From positions 99,619-163,618 of the forward strand of contig JAEEJS010000055.1 of assembly GCA_016282015.1 (NCBI GenBank): a stretch of DNA of 64,000 nt. Direction: 5' to 3'. This DNA is from Bacteroidales bacterium (GTDB taxonomy: Bacteria; Bacteroidota; Bacteroidia; Bacteroidales; F082). The translations under genes and the position numbers were made by a program. Position 1 is the first letter of the stretch. Each line of letters starts with the position of its first letter. Below are positions 9,444-17,300 of this stretch, one piece after another. A model generated the notes under the pieces. That model did no database searches, was not told the origin of the DNA, and saw only the letters and a program-made list of their open reading frames with translations.

Positions 9444-9953
9444 CTAAAAAAAGATTGCCTTAATCACATAATAACCTACGACTCCCGTATATGCCAGCTT
9501 CATCAGTGTACCTGAGATAAAGCCGATAAAAGAGCCAACAGCTGAACGCCAGGCTTTGTCGTCAGGGGTGCCGCCCATCTTCTCGCCAAGATACGCTCCG
9601 ACGAAAGGTCCGCCAAGTATTCCGAGTAAACCGAAAGGTCCAAGCACTATGCCCAGCATGGGGAGCACCAGAATGCCGACCACCAGGCCGATGGTGCTTC
9701 CTCTGACTCCGGCCTTAGTGCCTCCGAACTTTTTGGTTCCCCAAACAGGTACCACATAGTCAAGCACGGTTATGGCCACGCATATCAGACCTGTTATTAC
9801 CAGAAACTCCGACGAAAAACTGAAACGCTCGGTCCAATGAACCAGCAATAATGCCAAATATGACACCGGGGTACCCGGAATTCCAGGAATTATATCACCT
9901 ATAAAACCTATGATAAGCACTATAATAGCTGCAACAAACAATAAATAATCCAT
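9444..9953 (-). CDS. DUF456 family membrane protein
   Basis: This is a small integral membrane protein with five or six hydrophobic segments and the Gly/Pro-rich repeats seen in DUF456 proteins (GFIGDIIPGIPGTP, GLVVGILVLPMLGIVLGPFG, GPFVGAYLGE). Its function is unknown. I place the start at the ATG at 9953 (MDYLLFVAAIIV) rather than the longer in-frame ATG at 10001. The longer form would begin upstream of a TAACTTTG promoter box at 9971-9978 and would add 16 polar residues before the first helix. It is probably the first gene of the operon running to the methionine sulfoxide reductase gene. Confidence 0.85.
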   Translation of the reverse strand: MDYLLFVAAIIVLIIGFIGDIIPGIPGTPVSYLALLLVHWTERFSFSSEFLVITGLICVAITVLDYVVPVWGTKKFGGTKAGVRGSTIGLVVGILVLPMLGIVLGPFGLLGILGGPFVGAYLGEKMGGTPDDKAWRSAVGSFIGFISGTLMKLAYTGVVGYYVIKAIFF

Positions 9954-9970
9954 AGTGAAAAATTTTTGCA

Positions 9971-9978
9971 CAAAGTTA
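9971..9978 (-). promoter_or_regulatory. -7 box driving the DUF456-to-msrC operon
   Basis: On the minus strand this reads TAACTTTG, 17 bases before the chosen DUF456 start. It mirrors the plus-strand TAACTTTG at 10012-10019, so the intergenic region has two divergent promoters with dyad symmetry. Confidence 0.6.
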
Positions 9979-10011
9979 ATGTTTTTTCTTGACAAATGCA
10001 TTAATTGACAT

Positions 10012-10019
10012 TAACTTTG
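10012..10019 (+). promoter_or_regulatory. -7 box upstream of the outer-membrane barrel gene
   Basis: TAACTTTG lies 28 bases before the ATG at 10048. A TTG at 9989-9991 sits 20 bases upstream, an acceptable -33 spacing. Confidence 0.65.
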
Positions 10020-10047
10020 CAAAAATTTTAAGGACTTAAAAACTAAA

Positions 10048-10878
10048 ATGATGAAAAGGAACCTTTTAGCAATAGGATTATTCCTATTTTGCATCCCCGC
10101 TTATTCATGGGATTTGTCAGGAAACGCTGGCGGTCGCGGCTCTGCCATGGGTCGTTGCACTGTGGCTGCTTGTGATTTTTGGAGCATTCAGAACAACCCG
10201 GCAGGTATGGCCGGCTGGCGAAGTTTCAGCGCAGGCTTGTCGTACGAGAACCGCTTCCTGATGAAGGAGCTGAGTTATTACAACGGAGCCGTGGTGATGC
10301 CTGTAAACATAGGCACTTTCGGCCTTTCATTCAGTCGTTTCGGTTTTTCGGATTACAACGAAAACAAAATCGGTCTCGCCTACGCCCGAGCTCTCGGTAC
10401 GCATCTGAGGCTGGGCCTGCAAATCGACTATCTTGCCCTGAAGTTCTCAGGCGATTACTCCACCAGACGGACAGCCACCTTCGAGCTCGGGCTTCAGACG
10501 GACATCACTGAGAATCTCTGCCTCGGAGTATACGTCTTCAACCCCATCAACGTTAAGCTGAAAGCCGTTCACAAACAGCACATCCCCGTAGTTTTCAGGT
10601 TCGGCCTCACCTATAGGATAACCGACGACTTCAAGGCCTCGACCGAAATAGAATACAGCAGCGAGAGGCGGCTCGATTACCGTTTCGGGCTGGAATACCT
10701 CACCACCCGCGAGTTTTACATACGGGCCGGCATTCACACCAACCCAGCCACAGCCAGTGTGGGGGCCGGCTACACCCTCAACCGGGTTATTATAGACGTA
10801 GCGGTCAGCATGAACCAATACACAGGTGTTTCTTTCCAAACAAGCCTGATTTTCAACATCAAAAGCCTTGAACCATGA
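10048..10878 (+). CDS. Exported outer-membrane beta-barrel protein, PorV/PorQ-like
   Basis: The signal peptide ends near PAYSW. The mature part (about 255 residues) alternates hydrophobic and polar residues as in an outer-membrane barrel and carries the WSIQNNPAGMAGW segment near its start. That NPAG motif is shared by FadL/PorV/PorQ-type barrels in Bacteroidota. I cannot assign a substrate. The stop overlaps the start of the next gene in an ATGA, so both are co-translated and may work together at the outer membrane. Confidence 0.7.
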   Translation: MMKRNLLAIGLFLFCIPAYSWDLSGNAGGRGSAMGRCTVAACDFWSIQNNPAGMAGWRSFSAGLSYENRFLMKELSYYNGAVVMPVNIGTFGLSFSRFGFSDYNENKIGLAYARALGTHLRLGLQIDYLALKFSGDYSTRRTATFELGLQTDITENLCLGVYVFNPINVKLKAVHKQHIPVVFRFGLTYRITDDFKASTEIEYSSERRLDYRFGLEYLTTREFYIRAGIHTNPATASVGAGYTLNRVIIDVAVSMNQYTGVSFQTSLIFNIKSLEP

Positions 10879-12908
10879 AACGCATTCTGATACCTTTATT
10901 AATAGTGCTGCCTCTAGCAGTTATGTTGCCTCTACCCCTTTCTGCCCAAAACACCATCACCGACGAGCTTATTATCGACCAGATTGAGAGGATAATGGAA
11001 GACAGCGAAGAGGAGGTCGACTACACCGAACTCATTGAAAGCTATTGGGCTGTTTGCGAAAACAAGGTCAACATAAACGACGAGGACGAGCTTTCACAAC
11101 TTATTGAGTTACACCTTATCAGCGTTTTTACAGTTGAGAAAATCAGCGAATACCGCAAGGAATTCGGCAACTTCCAGATGTTTGAGGAAGTGGCTTTTGT
11201 AGAAGGAATGGACGAGATGACGCTGAGCATTCTCAAGCCTTTGATTTGCTTTGACCGACCTGACAGAAAAGGCAAAATCAAGTTCAAGGATGTAGCCAAA
11301 CGCGGCAGGAATCAGCTGTGGTTTCAGGCGGAACGCTGCCTGAACGAGAAAGCAGGCTACAGCCCGGTGGACGATTCGGTTTTGCTGGCCAATCCGAACA
11401 AGAAGTATTTGGGCAGCCCAGAGAAACTGCTGTTTCGCTACAACTTCAAGTACGGCGACCGGATTGAAGCAGGTTTTGTGATGGAAAAGGATGCCGGAGA
11501 AAAAGATATGCTCGATTTTGTGTCGTTTCATTTTCTGATACGCGACTGGAGGTTCGTAAAGACCCTGGCTCTGGGCGACTATCAGCTGGCCTTCGGGCAG
11601 GGCGTGACCATGGGCTCCGGGGCGGCGTTCACGGCCGAAGGCGGCTCGCTGATGCGCAAAGGCAAGAAACTGCGGGCATCGAAGTCGGCCAACGAGACTC
11701 GCTACCTGCGAGGCGCAGCCGCCACCTTCAATTACAAATGGTTTGACCTGACCGTTTTTTATTCCGACAAGGCAGTCGATGCCAACGTCAGCGTGCAGGA
11801 CAGCTTGGGCGAGCCGCTAAGCGTCACCTCACTGCAGCAGACAGGTCTGCACCGCACTTATGGCGAGCTTATAGACCGTCATGCCATACGACTGCGGCTG
11901 ATAGGCGGCAACCTGAGTTTCAGGCTGTCGAATTTCCAAATCGGCTACACAGTTCACCAGAGCCAGCTGAGCTGCGAGCTCATACCCGACCCCAGGCTGT
12001 ACAACACCTTCTATTTCCGTGGCAACAGCCTTGTAAACCAAGGAGTCGACTTTTACTATGTAATGAAAAAGCTGGCTGTGTACGGCGAGGCTGCGATTAG
12101 CGGCAACGGAGCGCCCGCCGCGTTGGTGGGGGCCACAATTCAGCCGGCGGGATATATAGACTTCACCGTGCTTTACAGATATTACGACAAAAAATATCAG
12201 AACTTCTACAGCAACGCATTCGCGGCGGGCTCCGGCACCCGAAACGAGAGAGGGCTCTATCTCTCGACCTCCATGACTTTCGCACCCCGTTGGCAGTTGA
12301 TCGCAACGGCCGACTTCCCGCAATACGACTGGATAAAGACAACGGCTTACGCTCCCAGCCGCTCACAAAGCTACAGCATCAGGCTAACCCATCAGATAAA
12401 CGACAAGTCGCTGTTTGTGCTCAACCTGCGCTACAAAGACAAGGAGAAAAACGGCCCGGGCGACAACGTCTACATGCGCCAGCTGATTCACGAACGCAAG
12501 TGGTCGCTGCGGTTCCACATCACTTATCCTGTAGGCGAAGCCTTCCTGCTTAAAAACAGCGTGGAATATGACTTCTCACTCTCCTATCTGATTTATCAGG
12601 ATATTCAGTACAAGCCGGACGGCGGACCATTCAGCCTCGCCTTCCGATACACTCTGTTCGACAGCCCTGAAGGCATGATTTACGCTTACGAAAACGACAT
12701 ACTCGACGCTTTCTCCACAGGAGGGCTGTCACACAAAGGAATCAGGATTTATCTTCTAGTGAAAGCCAAGATTCTCAAAAAGCTGTCGGTAAACGCCAAA
12801 ATCGGAACCACGGTCTACAGCGACATAGACGAAATTGGCAGCGGTCTTGAACTGATAGAAGGCAATGTGAAAACTGACGCCAAGCTACAGCTGATCTGGA
12901 AAATCTAA
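10875..12908 (+). CDS. Exported helix-hairpin-helix outer-membrane protein
   Basis: The protein has 677 residues: a signal peptide (to about residue 25), an acidic helical stretch and a ComEA-like helix-hairpin-helix region around 65-125 (VNINDEDELSQL, then EISEYRKEFGNF-type repeats and EGMDEMTLSILKPLI). A long beta-rich C-terminal part follows, with aromatic strand ends (RYNFKYGDRIEAGFVMEKD, YGEAAISGNGAPAALVG) that looks like a large barrel. Proteins of this plan are common in Bacteroidota and their role is not established. The HhH fold often binds DNA, but here it is on an exported protein. The 3' end overlaps the convergent DUF58 gene by four bases. Confidence 0.7.
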   Translation: MKRILIPLLIVLPLAVMLPLPLSAQNTITDELIIDQIERIMEDSEEEVDYTELIESYWAVCENKVNINDEDELSQLIELHLISVFTVEKISEYRKEFGNFQMFEEVAFVEGMDEMTLSILKPLICFDRPDRKGKIKFKDVAKRGRNQLWFQAERCLNEKAGYSPVDDSVLLANPNKKYLGSPEKLLFRYNFKYGDRIEAGFVMEKDAGEKDMLDFVSFHFLIRDWRFVKTLALGDYQLAFGQGVTMGSGAAFTAEGGSLMRKGKKLRASKSANETRYLRGAAATFNYKWFDLTVFYSDKAVDANVSVQDSLGEPLSVTSLQQTGLHRTYGELIDRHAIRLRLIGGNLSFRLSNFQIGYTVHQSQLSCELIPDPRLYNTFYFRGNSLVNQGVDFYYVMKKLAVYGEAAISGNGAPAALVGATIQPAGYIDFTVLYRYYDKKYQNFYSNAFAAGSGTRNERGLYLSTSMTFAPRWQLIATADFPQYDWIKTTAYAPSRSQSYSIRLTHQINDKSLFVLNLRYKDKEKNGPGDNVYMRQLIHERKWSLRFHITYPVGEAFLLKNSVEYDFSLSYLIYQDIQYKPDGGPFSLAFRYTLFDSPEGMIYAYENDILDAFSTGGLSHKGIRIYLLVKAKILKKLSVNAKIGTTVYSDIDEIGSGLELIEGNVKTDAKLQLIWKI

Positions 12909-13828
12909 TACAGCTTCTGTCTTTTGATGAGATAGGCTGTCAGCACCTGGTCGTACAGTTTGTTGATATCGGCTTCAACGTAATCGATTTGGTATTGGTA
13001 GCAATGGCGCAGCAACTCGTCTTTGCGCGCCTTCATGATTTCTTCGTAACGCTTTTGAACCTCAGTTGGATTGAGCTTCACCACATCCCCCGACTCAAGG
13101 TCGACAAAACGGTACGGACGGTTTTCAAACTCCAGCTTCTGCTCGAGCAGACCGTCGTACACATGGAACAGCACCACCTCGTGTTTGTTGTAGCGCAGAT
13201 GCTCCAAGGCGGCAAACAGCTGCTCGTTCGACTCCAGGCTGTCTATCATGTCGCTGAAAATGACCACAAGCGAGCGTTTGTGCGTCATTTCGGCTATCTT
13301 GTGCAGACAGTCGGTGGCTTTGGTAGTTTTCTTGGCGTTTTTGTTGTAAGGCTGAGTCAGCTTCTCCAACTCACTGTATATCATATTGATATGCACAGGA
13401 GCCAACTTAGCCTCGGTATGGATTCGGATATCATCGTCAAATACATCCAAGCCCACCGCGTCACGCTGACGACGCATCAGCTCGGCAAGAGCCGCCGCGC
13501 TGTAAACCGAGAACCATAGCTTGTTTGGATTCTGGAAATCCAAATTTTGTTTTACAGGGAAATACATGCTCGAACTGGCATCCACCACCAGCTGGCAACG
13601 GAGGTTGGTCTCCTCCTCGTAACGTTTCACAAACAGTTTTTCGGTCCGCCCAAAAAGTTTCCAGTCGATATTGCGGATTGGCTCGCCAGTGTTATAAAGG
13701 CGGTGTTCCGCAAACTCGACTGAAAACCCGTGAAACGGACTCTTGTGAAGCCCCGTGATGAAACCCTCCACTATCTGGCGGGCATGGAACTCGAGGCTTC
13801 CAAGTTGCGCTATGTTTTTTTGATCCAA
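12905..13828 (-). CDS. DUF58 domain protein (vWA-like)
   Basis: This is a 307-residue cytoplasmic protein of the DUF58 family. The DUF58 core NIDWKLFGRTEKLFVKRYEEETN is followed by a von Willebrand A-like fold with a MIDAS-like DASSSM and later VVIFSDMID. Members usually occur with a MoxR AAA ATPase and are thought to act as chaperone-like assembly factors. No MoxR gene is next to it here. It lies two bases after the trxA stop and shares its promoter. Confidence 0.88.
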   Translation of the reverse strand: MDQKNIAQLGSLEFHARQIVEGFITGLHKSPFHGFSVEFAEHRLYNTGEPIRNIDWKLFGRTEKLFVKRYEEETNLRCQLVVDASSSMYFPVKQNLDFQNPNKLWFSVYSAAALAELMRRQRDAVGLDVFDDDIRIHTEAKLAPVHINMIYSELEKLTQPYNKNAKKTTKATDCLHKIAEMTHKRSLVVIFSDMIDSLESNEQLFAALEHLRYNKHEVVLFHVYDGLLEQKLEFENRPYRFVDLESGDVVKLNPTEVQKRYEEIMKARKDELLRHCYQYQIDYVEADINKLYDQVLTAYLIKRQKLY

Positions 13829-13830
13829 TT

Positions 13831-14148
13831 TTAGATAAACTTCTTCAGTTTGTCTTCAAACACATTCTTTGGAGCTCCACCGACGTGTTTCTCAGCAACT
13901 TCGCCGTTCTTGAAGAACAACACTGTAGGAACGTTTCTGATGCCATATTTTGCTGAGATGCCAGGGCATTCGTCGACGTCGACTTTTGCCACCTTTGCCT
14001 TGCCGGCATATTCGTCTGAAAGCTGATCCATGAATGGGGCGATCATGCGGCATGGACCGCACCATGTTGCGCCAAAGTCAACCATTACCGGAAGTTCTGA
14101 CTTCAAGACTTCTTCTTCGAAGTTCTGTTCTGTAATATGTACTGCCAT
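13831..14148 (-). CDS. trxA: Thioredoxin
   Basis: This is a small cytoplasmic thiol-disulfide oxidoreductase of 105 residues. The active site is ATWCGPCR (C30 and C33), followed by the fold-defining KVDVDE and the cis-Pro loop NVPTVLFFKNGE. It is the first gene of a two-gene unit with DUF58, driven by the TATCTTTG box at 14188-14195. Confidence 0.96.
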   Translation of the reverse strand: MAVHITEQNFEEEVLKSELPVMVDFGATWCGPCRMIAPFMDQLSDEYAGKAKVAKVDVDECPGISAKYGIRNVPTVLFFKNGEVAEKHVGGAPKNVFEDKLKKFI

Positions 14149-14187
14149 AATAATTTATTTAAATTGTTTAACAAATTTTTATCGTTG

Positions 14188-14195
14188 CAAAGATA
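14188..14195 (-). promoter_or_regulatory. -7 box of the trxA promoter
   Basis: The minus strand reads TATCTTTG, about 40 bases before the trxA ATG. A TTG at 14216-14214 lies 18 bases upstream as a candidate -33 element. Confidence 0.7.
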
Positions 14196-14227
14196 GCAAA
14201 AATTTCGTCGTTACAACTTAATTAATG

Positions 14228-14302
14228 ATTAATTACTATTCAAACGCCAATCTCGAGAAAACTAAAGGTTTTCTAGGCTTGGCTTATCGCATAGTAATTA
14301 AT
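14228..14302. repeat. 75-bp stem-loop element, copy 1
   Basis: The unit folds into three stacked helices: an outer 12-bp stem (ATTAATTACTAT with ATAGTAATTAAT), a GCCAA/TTGGC stem (14246-14250 with 14279-14283) and an apical 7-bp AGAAAAC/GTTTTCT hairpin with a five-base loop. It is the first of two copies 93 bases apart, 71 of 75 positions being identical. No T-run follows on either strand, so it is not a standard terminator. Confidence 0.9.
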
Positions 14303-14320
14303 CTATAGATAACATTTCGG

Positions 14321-14395
14321 ATTAATCACTATTCAAACGCCAATCTCGAGAAAACTAAAGGTTTTCTAGGCTTGGCTTATCGAACAGTGATTAAT
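14321..14395. repeat. 75-bp stem-loop element, copy 2
   Basis: Same fold as copy 1, with four substitutions. Position 7 changes T to C and its pairing partner, position 69, changes A to G, which keeps the pair. One other change makes a single A-C mismatch in the outer stem. The end of this copy covers the stop codon of the polymerase gene (14391-14393). Confidence 0.9.
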
Positions 14396-17300
14396 TTTTC
14401 TTGAGTAAGTCGTATTCGATAAAGTCACTATAAGCATTGAGTTTTTTGAAAACCGCCTCGGCATCGATTCTGCCCTTGTCGGGATGCATGCAGCATTTCC
14501 AGTTTTTCTGCTTGTCGACAAGCACTATCATATAAGGCTGGTTGCCCTTGGTTTCCTTAATGATATCGATGATTTCCTTAACGTTCTTTGAATCCAGCTT
14601 GCTGACATCAATGCTAATCTGAGCTTTGCGGTTAGACTCTGGGAACACTGTGTCCAACAAATGCACTTCGCTGATTCTCAACTCGTTCGGACGCTTCTTA
14701 TCGTCGGGCAGATGCTTGTTGCCGTAAGGCTCCTGAACTGTACCTGTAATATATAAAGGAGTACCTATGACGAACAGGTGCTTGTAGTTGAACTTCATAT
14801 AAGTCTCGCCAAAGAGAGCGAAACTGTAGCTTCCGGTCTGATCCTCTATGGTGTATTTTCCGAACTGGTTGCCGGCCTTGCTCGTAAGCTCTTCTGCCGA
14901 AGTGACTATGCCCGCCAAATGGACTGTTACACCTTTCTTATTCTGAATTATATATTTCAGATTCTCAATCTTGGTGTCGACAAAATACTTGATTGTGTAT
15001 TCGTAAGCGTCGAGCGGATGAGCGCTGAGGAAGAAGCCTATGGCATCCTTTTCCTCTTCAAGCATCTTGATGTTCGACCAAGGCTCGCATTGAGGGATCT
15101 CCAACTTGAAAGTATCCTCGCCTCCTGCCGCCTCCATCTCGCCGAACAGGTCTATCTGGGCATTGTTCTTGCGCTCTATGCTGGCGTTGACCTGTTTTAT
15201 CGACTTCTCGATAAACGTCAGTTTCTCGCCTGGAGCTATATAAAAATATGTGGCGCGGTGCAGCTCGTTGAAGTCACTGAAAGCGCCAGCTCTGGCCAGC
15301 TGTTCCAGCACCTTGCGGTTGAGGTTCCTCGCTCCCACCCTTGCCATGAAGTCGGCAAAACTGGTATAGCGTCCGTTAGCCTCACGTTCCTCTTTTATCG
15401 CGTCGGCTATCTCGCCTATGCCTTTGATTCCGCCAAAACCATAGTAAATATTACCATTCTCATCAACAGTAAACTTATATTCCGACTTATTGACATTAGG
15501 CGGCAACACGTTGATTTTCATTCTCTTGCACTCATCAAGCATAAACACCACCTCTTCGGCGTCGCGAATGCTTGAGTTGAGCACAGCAGCCATAAATTCT
15601 GCCGGGTAATGGGCCTTCAGGTATGCAGTCTGATATGCAATCCAGGAATAACAGGTGGCATGCGACTTGTTGAAAGCGTACGAAGCGAACTTCTCCCAGT
15701 CGTTCCAAATCTTCTCAAGTGTCTTCTCGTCATGACCGAGCTCCTGACCCTGTTTCATAAACTTGTCCTTGAGCTCCATCATCTTGGCTATCTGCTTCTT
15801 ACCCATTGCCTTACGCAGGGTGTCCGACTCGCCACGGGTGAAGTTGGCCAGCTGTCTCGACAAAAGCATCACCTGCTCCTGATAGACTGTCACGCCATAA
15901 GTGTCCTTCAGATATTTCTCCATTTCCGGGAAGTCGTATTCTATAGGCTCCCTGCCCTGTTTACGGGCGATGAACTTCGGAATATAATCCATAGGACCCG
16001 GACGGTAGAGGGCGTTCATTGCGATAAGGTCCTCAAACACCGTCGGCTGCAGCTCGCGCAGATATTTCTGCATGCCGGCCGATTCAAACTGGAAGGTGCC
16101 AATGGTGTTACCAGAGCTGAACAGTTCGAAAGTCTGCTTGTCGTCAATCGGGATATGGTCTATGTCGAGATCTATGCCATGAGTTTTCTTGATATTGGCC
16201 AAAGCGTCCTTGATTTGCGTCAAGGTCTTCAAACCCAGGAAGTCCATCTTGATGAGGCCCACGGTTTCAACGACATGTCCGTCGTATTGAGTAACAAGCA
16301 CATCCTCGCCTGTATCCTTATCTTTAATGGTACAAACCGGAGCAAATTTTGTCAGATCGTCAGCGCCTATGATGACGCCGCAGGCATGTATGCCTACCTG
16401 ACGGTTGGTATCCTCTAGCTCGCTGGCATACGTCAGCATGGACGACACATTCTCGTCCTCGCCATTGAGCATGTTCTTTAGCTCCGGAACGTATTTGTAG
16501 CAGTTTTTGAGGTTAACCTTAGGCGACTTGCCCTTCTCATCCTTGATATTGTCAGGGAAACTGCGGTCTGGGATGAAACTCTTGATAGTCGCCACCTCGG
16601 GCAACGGTATCTTCTGAACACGGCTCACGTCCTGTATGGCCGACTTGGCAGCCATGGTACCGTAAGTGATGATATGCGCCACCTTCTCCTTACCGTATTT
16701 CTGAGTGATCCAGTCGAGCACCTTGCCACGTCCGTCATCGTCGAAGTCGACGTCTATATCAGGCAGAGAGATACGGTCTGGGTTAAGGAAACGCTCAAAC
16801 AGCAAGTCGTATTTCAAAGGATCTACATCGGTGATTTTCAAGCAGTAGGCCACCACAGATCCTGCCGCCGAACCACGTCCAGGGCCGACAGAAACGCCAA
16901 GTTCTTCACGAGCGCCACGTATATAATCAGCCACAATCAAGAAGTAACCGGGGAATCCCATCGACTTCATGGTATGCAGCTCAAAGTTGATGCGTTCCTT
17001 CTGCTCTTCGGTGAGATTCTCGCCGTAGCGCATTTTGGCGCCTTCCCAAGCCAGTTTTGCCAGGTAATCAGCCTCAAGCTTGATGCGGTACAGTTTCTCG
17101 TAGCCGCCCATTTTCTTGATCTTCTTCTCTGCCGCCTCCTGACTCATCACCACCTCGCCACGTTCGTTGCGGGTAAACTCGTTGAACAGGTCTTCCTCGG
17201 TGAATTTCTGCTTGTATTCCTCCACAGTTCCGAACTCCTTCGGAATGTCGAACTCCGGCATTATCGGGTCGGAGTTGATGGAATACGTCTCAACCTTTTC

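Noticed and set aside
9954..10001. Longer N-terminus of the DUF456 protein
   Set aside because: It lies upstream of the -7 box at 9971-9978 and adds polar residues before the first transmembrane helix.
14228..14395. Rho-independent terminator for dnaE
   Set aside because: The stems have no T-run on either strand.
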